Origin: Rhodothermales bacterium
GTDB lineage: Bacteria; Bacteroidota; Rhodothermia; Rhodothermales; Bin80
Assembly (NCBI GenBank): GCA_958296045.1
Contig: CATQHT010000002.1
Location: 186,001-250,000, forward strand
Direction: 5' to 3'
Length of the DNA: 64,000 nt
Of this stretch, positions 36,289 through 46,507 are shown one piece after another. Under the pieces are notes generated by a model, which saw only the letters and a program-made list of their open reading frames with translations, searched no databases and was not told where the DNA came from. The position numbers were made by a program, and so were the translations under genes. Each line of letters begins with the position of its first letter. Position 1 is the stretch's first letter.

Positions 36289-38575
36289 CTATTGGTAGCC
36301 AGACCCTGGATCGACTGCTTCTTTCGGTGAAAAGCCTGTCGACTCACCCTGGAATCGCTCGGCTAGTAAGTATCGATACAGATTCAGCGTGAGTTGCACT
36401 TCATGCTTCTCAAGTCGCCGTCGGGCGTCTGGTGTCAGCACCATCGTCGTGCAGGGTGTATCCGCACTTACCGCAACCACCTTGTCCTCGGCTGGGTCGA
36501 CAGGCCAGATAGCGTCGCCCGGGCTGTACTGACGGACACGCGTACCCTTTGCGCCGATGGCGGAAGCGCGGCCGGCGGTCAGCAGCTGCAAGCCTGGCCT
36601 CATCGCGCCCAGTCCCGCTATAGCTTCGCCGGTGGCGTACCGGCACAGACTCACCCAGCTTCGAAGCTCGCTGGCCAATTCCTCAAAGCGCACTCGCCGC
36701 TCCAGATGGCTATCCAGCTCGGGGGCGGCGCGCTCCAGTACCATGGAGTGCTGTTCGTCACCCCAGTCTGTGTTCGTCTTCCAAGCTTCAATAATGATTT
36801 CCTCACAGTGTTCAAGTGCGTGGTCCAAGTTTGGCTCGACTCGCAAGGTTGCAAACTCGGAGGAGGAAAGATTGCGTTCTAAACTCGCTCTCACCTGCTC
36901 CGACGGCGCGCTTAGAACCACGGTCACTCCAGCAGCCTTGGCCGATTGCTGGAATCTCGTGATTGCATTCACCGCCGAGAAGTCAAAACCGGAAACGTCC
37001 GTGAAATCCAACACTATGCAGGAAGGTTGGGAGTCGCCGCTCAGCGTTTGCATTAGCTGGTCGCCGAGGGTATAAGCACTGCCGAAGAAGATATAACCGC
37101 GTATCCGCCATACCAGCACACGCTTGCCTTCCTCTTGGAGAATGACACGATCCGGTATGGAGCGCGCCTTGGTGCTGCTCCGTTCTCGTAGTGTCAAGCG
37201 TGATGCGATCAGGTCCACGCGGCTTAAGCGCACTACGAAGAATACGAGAGCGGACAGCATGCCAGCGGCCACACCTTCGAGCAGCCCGAACACCACGGTG
37301 GTGCCAGCGATAAGCACAATAACGCCGTACTCAGTCCAAGGAAGGCGCCTTCGGCTTTTCACAAGCCCTTCGTCTAGCATTCCAAGGCCAGCGAAGAGCA
37401 GAATACCTCCCACGAGCGGCACCGGTACCAGCTCCAGTAGCCCATCGCCTAGAAATAAAGTACCTGCGATCACGAGAGCCGCGATAATCCCGGTGAGGCG
37501 GGTGGCTGCTCCGAACCATTTGCTGCGAAGGGAGGCGGGCACGATCATGCTCGCGACCGTGCCGCCCCCTCCCATGGCCGCGACCACGCTCGCAAGCCCT
37601 GTAGCCCTGAACTCGCGGTTCCAGTCCAGATCCTGGTTCGAGGTAATCTCAAGGCCCGCGAGATTCATGATAACGACGATGAGCGCAACAAGCACCAGCA
37701 TCAATAAGGCAGGGAGTTGCAGGGCTATTGCGGTCCAATCCACCAATGCCAAGTCCGCATGCCCCAAGGCTGGCCACAGGCCTGATTCCGAGGTGCTTGT
37801 CAGCAAAAGGCCTGCCTCCCGCGCTGTGTCGCCGGAAATACCGAGGAGGGCGAGTACGAGGTGGTACACTCCCACGGCCGTGGTGATACCAATAAGCAGG
37901 ATGAGCGGATGGCTCGACCGCTTTACCGCGAAATACAGGCCAAATCCGAAAAGCTGCGCCGGGGATCCACTTCCAAAGGATTGGTGGGCTTACAAGCGCC
38001 GGAATCGCGCGCCAGTCCATTTCCGCTCCCATCAGGGACATAGCGGCCAAGCACACCACGCCCCCGATTCCGGCCACAAAGCCGCCCCCAACCGAATAGG
38101 GGACAAAGCGCACCAGATCGGAGAGTCTGCATTGCGCTATCACGAGAAAGAACGTGCCAGCCGCCACCGCGCCGATAATGAATGCGAACGTGGTGGTGAC
38201 GAACAGGGTGTCGCCTTCCGCACCCATCGTAGCGGCAATCTGTGCCATCACGACGGCAAGCGCGGGAGACAGCCCCGCGAGCGCCCCGCGAAAACCGCCG
38301 GTGAGTGCGACAATAAAGCAGGCGGCGAAGTTGCCGAACAGCACCAGCCCGACGCCCCGAGAGGAATATGGAGCAAGTGGCCCTGAGAATATCAAGCTCG
38401 CGAAAGCGATTTGGACGACAAGCAGAGCGAGGCCAGAGGTTAAGCCGGCTGCTAGTGCCGGTACGGCCTTTTTCGAGATGAAGTCCGCGCGAAGTTCCGC
38501 GGAAAGATTGCAAAGCCATGACACCACCGACACGGGATAACCCCTAGAGGGCGGTTCGATCATAACATTCGGCAA
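36289..38575 (-). pseudogene. SulP-family anion permease with STAS and cNMP-like domains, frameshifted
   Basis: The N-terminal half (MPNVMIEPPSRGYP…SVGGGFVAGIGGVVCL) and the C-terminal half (GVYHLVLALLGISGD… to the end) are in different frames. Removing one base from the run at 37949-37952 joins them as AAFGFGLYFAVK. The protein would be about 760 residues: 10-12 membrane helices, a STAS domain (CIVLDFTDVSGFDFSAVNAITRF) and a C-terminal region resembling a cyclic-nucleotide-binding fold (LLTAGRASAIGAKGTRVRQYSPGDAIW). The family moves sulfate, bicarbonate or organic anions. It heads the decaying minus-strand cluster. Confidence 0.85.
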
Positions 38576-38977
38576 TGCCTATCGCCTCTTCGGTACGGCT
38601 TCAGATTCTTGAGGCGATCGTGAGGCGTTAGTAGGGTCGCTTGCTTTCAACCACGGCTCGCAGGATGCTCAAAATGTCGTCAGAGCTACCATCTACCTTC
38701 GGGCAACAACTCGCGTTCGCTAAGTTACTGCTTACGGAAAAGTACGATGTTGGAGGATGAGTGTCAAACAGATCTTGGACGCGCAAGTGAGGATTGAAAG
38801 CATGACATCAAACGTTGTTGGAGGTAGGGGTTGGATTTGTCGTGGCCCATTTAACAAGGAAGTGCAACACTTGATTTGGCAGAGCAATGGGTTGGCGAGC
38901 GCGTTGGCATCCCGATGGAGCCGTAAGGTCCAGAGGCTGTTGGTATGTATTGTGGATTCATCATTGGAGGGTATCGA
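38576..38977. other. non-coding stretch before IS30 transposase
   Basis: No gene recognised. It should contain the left end of the IS30 element. The phrase AAGTGCAACACTTGATTTGG at about 38.86 kb resembles IS30-type termini, but no matching inverted copy was found on the right side. Confidence 0.4.
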
Positions 38978-39937
38978 ATGGCAAAGGGCTACCGTCACCT
39001 TTCGTACGAGGAAAGGTGTCAGATTCATGCGTTGAAGAAGCGGGGGGATTCAATACGCGCCATAGCGCGGCAGTTGGGTCGTTCGCCATCGACGATCAGT
39101 CGAGAGGTGCGGCGCAACAGTGGAGGTAGAGGCTATCGGTATAAGCAGGCGGACCGACTGGCTCGTGTGCGGCGCCAGAAAGCGTCGTTGCATCCTCGTA
39201 AGATGTCCGCAGCGCTGTGGGCCATGGTGCGCGAGAAGCTCGCCTTGCACTGGAGTTCAGAGCAGATTGCGGGTCGGCTTCGTCATGATGGGGTCGTTGC
39301 GTTGAGCGCCACATGGATCTCCCGGTACATTTGGAGCAACAGGGTAGCTGGAGGATCGTTGTACAAGCTACTTCGCCGTAGCGGTAAGCGTTACAACAGG
39401 CGTAGCCAGCGCGGTGCTGGGCGCGGCCTGATACCGAATCGTGTAGACATCAGCGAACGGGATCCCATAGTGGAGAGCAAGACGCGTATAGGCGACCAGG
39501 AGGTGGATACGATCATTGGGGGCAAGCACCAGGGTGCGTTGGTATCGATGGTCGACCGTGCGTCGAAATTCACGTTTCTTGCGCTGGTATCTTCGAAGGC
39601 AGCGATCGGTGTCCGCCGCGCGATCGTAGCGTGTCTGAAACCGGTGAAGGATCGGGTGCTTACCATCACGGCGGACAACGGGAAGGAATTCGCTCATCAC
39701 CAGCAAATCGCCCGGGCCCTTTCAGCGTCGTTTTACTTTGCGCGCCCGTACCATTCCTTAGAGCGTGGCCTGAACGAGCACACCAATGGCCTGGTACGGC
39801 AATACTTTCCGAAGGCGACCAACTTCCGCACTGTTGAGCCGGCAGCGGTAATGCGGGTACAGACGATTCTGAACGATCGTCCACGTAAGTGCTTGGGTTA
39901 CCGCACACCGGCGGAAGTCTTCATTGGCGCGCGGTAG
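38978..39937 (+). mobile_element. IS30-family transposase
   Basis: A 319-residue DDE transposase. The N-terminal helix-turn-helix (YRHLSYEERCQIHALKKRG…AIARQLGRSPSTISREVRRN) is the IS30 signature. The DDE core includes GDQEVDTIIGGKHQGALVSMVDRASKF, ITADNGKEFAHHQ and SLERGLNEHTNGLVRQYFPK. The reading frame is intact. The start is the ATG of MAKGYRHLS. The protein ends soon after the conserved GYRTPAEVF, and no right-end inverted repeat is apparent, so the element may be immobile. Confidence 0.93.
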
Positions 39938-40484
39938 GCTGTAGCGGCCGCTGTGGATGGTGCACCAAGGTCTGAGCCAGACCCGATAGCAGAAGCCGGT
40001 GCGCCTGGATCAGCGATTCCCAGCAGTCCAGCCAGAGGTGATGGATTGCTTCGGTCGTATCACCAGAACGACCGGTCGGGCACGATACCGTCTACATGCG
40101 GCATCATGCATGGCTGCGCGCATGGGAAAGGGCGTTTGCCCCGCCGGCGCCGAAGCGCTTGGGCCCAAAGCGCTGTTTCAGTCTGCCCGACGCCGTTCCA
40201 TCTCCAGTCGGGCTTCGCCCTCCCTTCGATGAAACGGCCCCTTCCTGCTCTCTTCCCTAACCTTTGCCTCTAATTGCGAGCACACTGACCTGATTGTATA
40301 TGTTGCGCTTCGGAGTTGAATTGGAGCGCTGTCTACGGGACGCTTACGCATATATTGACGCTGTGCAGTGTAATACACGTACGGTGGTAGGAGCTTCGCC
40401 GAAGTGCCTGTTGCCGCACAGCGTCGCGCCGCTGGACGTGCCAGCCGCGGCAACCCTTTACCAAACCAGTCCCGAGGGGACTTG
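39938..40484. other. non-coding stretch between IS30 and peptide gene
   Basis: No recognisable gene. The last 50 bases are one copy of the duplicated leader described separately. Short open frames here have no motifs or ribosome sites. Confidence 0.45.
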
Positions 40485-40488
40485 ATGC
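40433..40488 (+). repeat. duplicated leader sequence, copy 1 (peptide-gene 5' region)
   Basis: About 55 bases, roughly four-fifths identical to 42469-42523. It contains CCAGCCGCGGCAACC, CCAGTCCC, an AGGGG ribosome-site-like core and an ATG. Conservation of leader, ribosome site and start codon in both copies suggests a duplicated expression module. Confidence 0.75.
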
Positions 40489-40795
40489 CATTAAGACCTT
40501 TGTTAACCGTTCTCTCCCGGCTATCTCTGCTGCGAAAGCCCGCATCCTGTGCGCTCTCGCGGTCCTTGTCTGTGCGGTCCTTGTGTCCGCAATTATCGTG
40601 CTAAATCCCGAGAACGTTCAGGCCGATACAGCGCCGCAGTTAGTTTGGCTCGAAGCCCCCGACGATCGATGTGGTGTAGGATGCTTTATGGTGGGTTGTG
40701 AACCCGAATGCAGTATTCACCTTGTGCTTTACGGTCATCCCTGCTGTGACCTTGGAGCAAACAATTATGTGTCCTGCCTGTATTGTGGCCCGTGA
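40485..40795 (+). CDS. small Cys-rich secreted peptide, NVEALA-like; frame problem near start
   Basis: The peptide has a hydrophobic segment (CALAVLVCAVLVSAIIVL), then NPENVQAD, then a tail of about 50 residues with eight cysteines (DDRCGVGCFMVGCEPEC…PCCDLG…CLYC). This layout, and the propeller lipoprotein gene beside it, resemble the NVEALA-type small exported peptides of Bacteroidota; NVQAD would be the processing-site region. The only start with a ribosome site (AGGGG, ATG at 40485) is one frame away from the peptide frame, so there is either a frameshift in the first codons or a GTG start at 40583 that loses most of the hydrophobic segment. The family assignment is tentative. Confidence 0.5.
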
Positions 40796-40815
40796 CTGAC
40801 CAGCATATCGTGGTT

Positions 40816-41895
40816 ATGAGGCTGGGGCTGCTGTTGGCTGTGCTTTCGGCTGGATGTGCTGCCGCGCCCCAGCGGAGTCAGATCCTAGACGCGCCGGTAG
40901 TGCCATTTGATGAGCTGTTTGCTCCCGCGGACACCGTCCGTTTTGACCCGTCCATCATCATAGGCGGGATCGATTTCCTGGATCTTAACCAGGAGGGAGA
41001 CCTGTTGGTGACCGATAGAATAGGACGCGGCATTCATCTGTTTTCGTCGTTTGGGGAACATATCAGGACCTACTCGGCGCAGGAATGTCTGCCTGATGAC
41101 GGGGACCGGGCACCTCATATTTCGCGCTTCCTGGGTAAGAATCACGTAGCTACCATGCTCTCTGGGCTGGCGGCGGCAGTCTTCACCGCGGATGGCCACT
41201 GTGTCGATGCCACCCGCCGCCTACCGGACCCCTCCCGTGGATTTTGTACGAGCGGTGACTCCATGATTTTCTTAATCACGCCTCTCCCTTCGGCCGAGCC
41301 GTTAAGTTACAATAGAGTAGCGGTATATTCACCTGAACTTCATTTTCTGCGAGACATCTCTGTGGAATGGCCTAAGTTCCCCGCGCTTAATGTCACTTTT
41401 AGCGGGTTTTGGGGGCGCAACATTGACTGTTTTGGTGACGGACCGTACTTCACGTACTTGGGGAGCATGGACGCCATGCCTGCACGCTTCGATGCGGCGT
41501 CAGCACAACAGCGTCCAGAGTTTTATTCAGAGCGTCCTCGGGATATGCCGCTAAGAATGTCTATAGAGGCGAAAAGAGCGGAATGGAATAGGTACATCAC
41601 AACAGACGCTGTCTTTGCGCTCACTAGTCACACTCGTATGGTAGTGTATAGGAATCTGGACGAGCGGTGGCAGCCGGAGGAGCAAGCCGACACGTGGGTT
41701 CGCTTGGGCATCAGCGTAGGAAGTAATGTCGGTCGGTTTCTCCCTCGCAGTACGATCGCTACTGTCTGGCCAATAGCTGCAGGCTACGGTTATGCCTATA
41801 GCCGAGGAGACCATGAAAGGCTGCCTAATGGTGACGTGGGCAACCCCATGATCCTTCGGCATCGCTTTGTTCCACCTCAGGATGCGGATGACTAA
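40816..41895 (+). CDS. 6-bladed beta-propeller lipoprotein
   Basis: A protein of about 359 residues. A short signal ends in lipobox LSAGC, predicting a lipid anchor. The body has propeller-like repeats (GIDFLDLNQEGDLLVTDRIGRGIHLFSSFGEHIRTY, AVFTADGHCVDATRR, NRVAVYSPELHFLRDI) as in the BF3164/DUF4221-type 6-bladed propellers of Bacteroidota. In those genomes such genes stand beside NVEALA peptide genes, as here (small Cys-rich peptide 20 bases upstream). A role in peptide export, sensing or surface attachment is inferred. The ATG before the signal peptide is chosen over an upstream TTG. The frame is intact. Confidence 0.7.
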   Translation: MRLGLLLAVLSAGCAAAPQRSQILDAPVVPFDELFAPADTVRFDPSIIIGGIDFLDLNQEGDLLVTDRIGRGIHLFSSFGEHIRTYSAQECLPDDGDRAPHISRFLGKNHVATMLSGLAAAVFTADGHCVDATRRLPDPSRGFCTSGDSMIFLITPLPSAEPLSYNRVAVYSPELHFLRDISVEWPKFPALNVTFSGFWGRNIDCFGDGPYFTYLGSMDAMPARFDAASAQQRPEFYSERPRDMPLRMSIEAKRAEWNRYITTDAVFALTSHTRMVVYRNLDERWQPEEQADTWVRLGISVGSNVGRFLPRSTIATVWPIAAGYGYAYSRGDHERLPNGDVGNPMILRHRFVPPQDADD

Positions 41896-42464
41896 TCGCT
41901 TGCCGTACACCATGTGGTTTGGCGTGCCATTTCTGGCAGCTCTGGTTGCGCTCAGCGGCCTGCGGCTGTGGTTTGCGGGCGACACCAGTCTGGCGCCACC
42001 GGTCAGTGACGCGGCGCTTGTCCCGGACCATTCAATGCTTGTTAGGACACTCGCTCCCCACCGCGGCGCTCCTCAAAGTGCAGTCCAAGGCTCTGGCAGC
42101 AGAACTGGGGTTGGCCATACCCGATACGGCGGTAGTAATTCTACTGGGGAGTGTGGGATGCTCGGACAACCAGGTAGAGCTGCTCCGCTATTGGTCGGAG
42201 CAGGGCGAGGAGACTGGTCTGCAGGATCTTCCTGTGCTGGCTATCTATGCCGATCTCCTCGTGGGCATTGCGCAGGGAGCCTATGAGTCGCTGGTCTTAC
42301 GGCGCGCAAGCCAGGCGACCTTTCCTTTTCTCGTATTGCAGGACCCGGAGTTCAACCCGCGGGCAATGGGGATCCGCATGCCGCAGGTGGTCTTGGCTGA
42401 ATCACAGGTCATCACGCATGTGTTCGATCAGCCAGCGGAGTTCAGATCACCGGTGCCGCAGTGA
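41888..42464 (+). pseudogene. membrane-anchored thioredoxin-like protein, frameshifted
   Basis: The N-terminus (MTNRLPYTMWFGVPFLAALVALSGLRLWF) is a membrane anchor. The rest is in another frame (PTAALLKVQSKALAAELGLAIPDTAVVILLGSVGCSDNQVELLRYW…). One base too many in the C4 run at 42056-42059 explains the switch. VVILLGSVGCSDNQ followed by an alpha/beta pattern (LPVLAIYAD, FPFLVLQDPEF) looks like a thioredoxin/TlpA fold with a single active-site-like Cys. It overlaps the propeller gene, so the two were one operon. The thiol function is inferred from fold and motif only. Confidence 0.55.
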
Positions 42465-42468
42465 CCTT

Positions 42469-42523
42469 TGGACGCGCCAGCCGCGGCAACCGTTTACCAA
42501 CCAGTCCCTAGGAGCCTGGATGC
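42469..42523 (+). repeat. duplicated leader sequence, copy 2
   Basis: Matches 40433-40488, including a perfect AGGAG ribosome site and ATG. Here the ATG is followed almost at once by a TAG stop, so this copy no longer drives an intact peptide. A tiny downstream frame ending SPCTHC may be what is left of a second Cys-rich peptide. Confidence 0.65.
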
Positions 42524-42666
42524 AGTAGCACTCGTTATGCATGGTGGCGGTGCTTGCTGACGTGGCATCTTTGGAACAGTCACCCTGTACCCACTGCATA
42601 TATGCATCTTTATAATTGTAGGTACATATATATGTGTGTTAGCGCTACTTGCTGTTCCTTAAGCCC

Positions 42667-43247
42667 ATGCCAACAACGTTTCGCCCGTATGCACCAGAGG
42701 ATCCGGTGGTGATGCCACCATCGCTCCAGGACTGGCTTCCAGAGGATCATCTGGCTTTTTACGTGTCTGACTTTGTAGACCGCGCGGACCTTGCACCCTT
42801 TTTTGCTCCATACGAGGGGGATGGGCGCCGCAATAGACCCTATCATCCTGCCATGATGTTGAAGGTGTTGATCTACGCTCATGCCACCGGGGTCACCTCA
42901 TCGCGGCAGATTGCACAGAAGTTGGAGACTGATATTGCCTTCCGTGTACTGGCGGCCAATAACATGCCGCACCATCGTACGATTTGTGCGTTCCGGCAGC
43001 GTCATTTCCAGGATTTCCGTGCTTTGTTTGTTCAGGTCGTCTTGATGGCACAGAATTCTGGCTTGGTTGATTGGGGGAAGGTTGCGATTGATGGCACCAA
43101 AGTCAGGGCGAATGCGAGTAAGCGTAAGGCGATGAGCTACGCGCGAATGAACAAGGCGGAGAAGCGGCTGCAGTCAGAGGTTGACGCGCTGTTGGCGCAG
43201 GCGCAGGAGGAGGATGAAGTAGAAGACGCGTTGTTAGGAGAGGAAGT
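42667..43247 (+). pseudogene. IS1182-family transposase, N-terminal fragment
   Basis: About 194 codons of an IS1182 transposase: the DUF772 start (FRPYAPEDPVVMPPSLQDWLPEDHLAFYVSDFVD), RPYHPAMMLKVLIYAHATGVTSSRQIA, the IAFRVLAAN…HRTICAFRQRH region, and the first catalytic strand (VAIDGTKVRANASKRKAMSY). After EEDEVEDALLGEE the homology stops and the sequence becomes the antisense of an IS1380 fragment. The second half of the DDE domain is lost. Confidence 0.88.
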
Positions 43248-43249
43248 GC

Positions 43250-44405
43250 GGTTGCTGTCGCTCTCGTCTCCGAGTGATTGCTTGACCACTTTCTCGAACA
43301 TGTTGGGGCGCGCCGCCGAGGACAGCTGATAGGAAGCGTATGTGATCTCTGCGTGGTGTGCTTCCGCTTTGCCTCGCATCCGGTAGAAGTCAGCCAAGCT
43401 CTGGGCATCACATTCTTCCTTTGACAAGGACGTGAGCAGAAAGTAGTATTCCGGCTCGGCCTTGGAGTGCGTCTTGGGCACCATCACCACGCGCCGGGCC
43501 TGGTTCCAAGACTCCGCTTTATAGGTCAGCTCTATGCAGTGCGTAGGTGATCCGCCGTACTTGGCCACGGTCTTCTTCATCAACGTTTTCAGTTTCTTGT
43601 TCCTTTTCAGGTGCATGACGTAGTCGATGCCATCGTTTTCGAGGCTCTCGTACGTGATGGGGCTGTTGAAGCCCGCGTCGGCACGCACGATAATCCGTTC
43701 GGCGACGTGCTTTTGCGCTGCTATCGCAATCCGGTGGATGAATTTATGGCTATCTCTTGCGTCATTCATAGCGCCAGGACGCAGTTCAGCTCCCAGCACA
43801 TCCCCCGTGGGCCCGCATGTGGCCACCATAGGCAGATATATCCTGTGCCTATAGTGAGCATTATATTCGCTGCCTTCCTGCTTCCCGTACACTTCTACGG
43901 GATAGCTATCCACGTCGATGACCAGCTCTGGCACGCGCTTGCCTCCGTTGCGGGTGTATATCGTCTCCATTCCCAGCCGGGTGACCGTGTCGGCCAGATG
44001 CTGGAGGTTGGGCTCTTCGCTGAGCTGGTCAATAGTGCGTGACAGCGTCGGCTGCGAAGCTAAGCGGTGTTCGGCCTCTAGCACCTTTGCACCTCGCTGG
44101 TCACGGCAGGCCACGCGGAAGGCGGGGTCGTTCTTTAAGTCTTCCGCTGAGCGCAGACGATCCCATCCCTGCATGAACGACAGCAGCACCTGCTGCAGCA
44201 GCTCAGGCAGCGAGTGCCGGACACGGCGCTCGTCGCGGGAGTCCTTCAAGCCCTCCATCAGCATCGAAATCAAGCCCGTCAAGTCCAGCAGGCGACGACC
44301 AACAAAGGCGTCCGCATCGGACGTCACCTGATCGGGCTTATCAAAACTCACCTTAACCGAGCGGTTGTGCGACGCGAACGTTTTCAACGTGTTGGATGCG
44401 GACAT
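43250..44405 (-). pseudogene. IS1380-family transposase, C-terminally truncated
   Basis: A DDE transposase with IS1380 features: ELVIDVDSYPVEVYGKQEGSEYN (first Asp), RADAGFNSPITYESLENDGIDYVMHLK (second Asp), and YRMRGKAEAHH (Glu region). The frame is intact up to about QLSSAARP. The usual C-terminal 60 or so residues are missing, replaced by antisense IS1182 sequence, into which the frame reads on. The ATG at the right end matches the normal N-terminus (…RSVKVSFDKPDQVTSDAD). Two partial elements meet tail to tail. Confidence 0.85.
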
Positions 44406-45204
44406 GGGCTCACTGGATCATGAATGGTACGTGTAGCGGTCCTTCTGGCACCGTGACGCGCTCGTGCTGGTGTGCGCAAGCCCGCCCAGCGGGTAAGGGG
44501 ACCCCCTGCCTCATGGCTGCTGTACCGTCCTACACGCTGCAACAATGAGGCAGTCCAAAGGTGATTACAAGTCTTGTCAAAGTCAAGTATGAGAGTCACA
44601 TCGTGCGTAATGCCGCTTCGCGTGCCACGGTCCGCAGCCCTTCGGCCATCGCCGCCAGGGCCCATAACCCTGGCACGGTGCTCCCGGCTCGCCGCAAACA
44701 GCCCATAACCATCCTGCACCCAGTGCCGTGCATGCGACCGATGCAGGCCGCACTCGCAATGCCGAATCGGCCATGACAATGTCCGCCGTCTAGCAGACCG
44801 ATCCGCCTGCCTCTTGGTGCCCCTCTCAAGCTCGCCCAGGCGCAGAAATCTCCGGCTCTGCCCGGAAAGTGGATACCTGCTAGGACGGGCAAAAGGGCCC
44901 AAAATGGGCCACGTCTCGTTCACCCACCGGGTGAATCCGTACTATCCCTCCAACTGCCCCAAAACACGTATAAACTATGTTTATACTATGGCCTAAATGC
45001 AATTAAGTGGGCGAGCAGAAGCACGCCAAACTCTTGTTTTGGGGCCATCCGCTGCAAATCAATAGGCAAAAGCCTCTTTATTCGTTGAAATGGATCGTAT
45101 AAACGCCCTTCTAATTGAAATTTGACGCACTCAGGGTTATATGTATTGTAACAAAGTATCCATGCAATGCTTTGCTGCTGTTTTATACAAATCTCAGACG
45201 TGAA
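44406..45204. other. non-coding stretch between IS remnants
   Basis: It should include the right end of the IS1380 element. No gene is recognised; the last 200 bases are markedly AT-richer than the rest of the window. A perfect palindrome at 44968-44986 is the only clear structure. Confidence 0.4.
44968..44986. promoter_or_regulatory. perfect 8+8 inverted repeat GTATAAAC-TAT-GTTTATAC
   Basis: An operator-like palindrome with a 3-base centre. No intact gene lies next to it now, so any regulatory role was probably for a lost gene or an insertion-sequence end. Confidence 0.35.
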
Positions 45205-46480
45205 TTATGCGGGATGAAGGGGCATCCCACGGGATTGTGCTTTCGTCTGGTTGGTACCTATGACCTGCAAGTCTTCACAGGCGGGTCGCGTGCTGAAATT
45301 CAGCTTGGTGGTATCCTGTATGCAGAGTACCGCCTTCTGACTCCGTATCCGCTCAATCGTACGTTTGCGATGCGGCGCCAGCATGTTTTCGGGTGTTACG
45401 TCGGTCTGCTTGCTGCTAAGAAGCCGGTAATGGGCCTTCACCGCCGCCCTATCATGGCTCATATGGGAGCATATAGGCTTTCCTATCACATCGGCCAACA
45501 ACGATGCGCTCTTCACCAGCCGCGTGGACAGCCGCCGGTCTCCCAGCGGAGCATCTCCGAACTCTGCCTCAACCCAGTCGTCCATGCCTTCGTGCGGTTG
45601 CCTGACCGGACGCAGCGCCACCTCGGGTACGCCCAAGTACGAGCGCCACCGGCGGTCCACTGCGTACATGAACAAGGCCTTCGGCGCTTCTTCTTTGGAA
45701 TGTGCGTGGCGCTTGCCCCCAGCAGTATAGCCGATGTACAGAAAATTGGCCGCCTTGAAGCACGTACCTTTCCATGGAGGTTCCACATACGTTTCTATCA
45801 ACCAGGGGTGGTATCCATAAAGCGCATAACAGTCGTCAGGTACCTGCTTCAACACCCTGCCGAGTACATGACTGGCCAGGTATTTGCAAGTGCCGCGTAT
45901 CAGAAAGCGGCTCAAACAGAAGATGCGGTGGAGGTGCGCTTGGCGTTGGGCATCGCTCCATGCCATGAAGTGTTCCCTTGCGGCCAAGCGCAAGGCCGGG
46001 ACGGAAAAGCCTACCGCGCCCAGATATCCATGTGCGCTCACTACCAGGTACCGCAGCTGGGCACCAACAAGGGTGGTCGTACCACGAGGATGCTCATGGT
46101 GCAGCAGGGTATTCCACACCGCACGCTGTGCTGCGGTCCGAACTCTTACCAGTGCAAGACCTTCCGCCTCATCCAAAGTCGCTGGCATCCGCCACCGGTG
46201 GAGCAACCGCCTCGTCCAACAGGCGGGGCGACGCCTGCGCAGCATGATTGTTGAGCGGTGCTGGCAGCGTGATCTCTCCCCGCGCCTCCAGCTTCAAGAG
46301 GGCTTTTGCGCAGGTAGCTACTTGTGCCCTGCCTTTGGCATCTACAAATCCAAAGTCCTCACATACACGGCGCGCAATCGCGGTGCGATTGGGAAGGCTC
46401 TCGTCAGAGAGCCTCTTCTTCAAGCGAATGCGCCCCCGGGGAGCACTGAGAGTCCGCAAAATCTGATTCTGCTCGAACAT
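45205..46480 (-). pseudogene. DruA (DUF4338)-Tn5-like transposase fusion, frameshifted and truncated
   Basis: The order on the minus strand is as follows. First comes the N-terminal winged-helix lead of DUF4338 proteins (NRTAIARRVCEDFGFVDAKGR…). Then, after a one-base frameshift near 46181, the DUF4338/DruA core (QLRYLVVSAHGYLGAVGFSV, CLSRFLIRGTCKYLASHVL, YGYHPWLIETYVEPPWKGTCFKAANFLYIG). Next is a Tn5-type transposase N-terminus (WVEAEFGDAPLGDRRLSTRLVK, VLCIQDTTKLNFS). It stops at LHPA, so the catalytic remainder is gone. DruA is best known from Druantia anti-phage systems, where it stands alone; here it is the front part of a transposase. Confidence 0.75.
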
Positions 46481-46507
46481 GCTGCTATGGTAAGCAGCAC
46501 GACTCAA

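Noticed and set aside
37124-38386. Plus-strand open frame of 420 codons over the SulP gene
   Set aside because: Antisense shadow; Ser/Arg/Pro-rich with no domain, whereas the minus strand encodes SulP and STAS motifs.
40294-40604. Two short frames overlapping the peptide gene start
   Set aside because: One ends at the leader repeat and the other runs out of the peptide frame; neither has motifs. The peptide frame is identified by its hydrophobic and Cys-rich parts.
44561-44923. Several short overlapping frames between IS1380 and the DruA fusion
   Set aside because: Translations in all frames are low-information and match no transposase motif I know.
45115-46254. Long plus-strand open frame of 379 codons
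   Set aside because: It is exactly antisense to the DruA-Tn5-like fusion, which has clear family motifs; the plus-strand translation has none.
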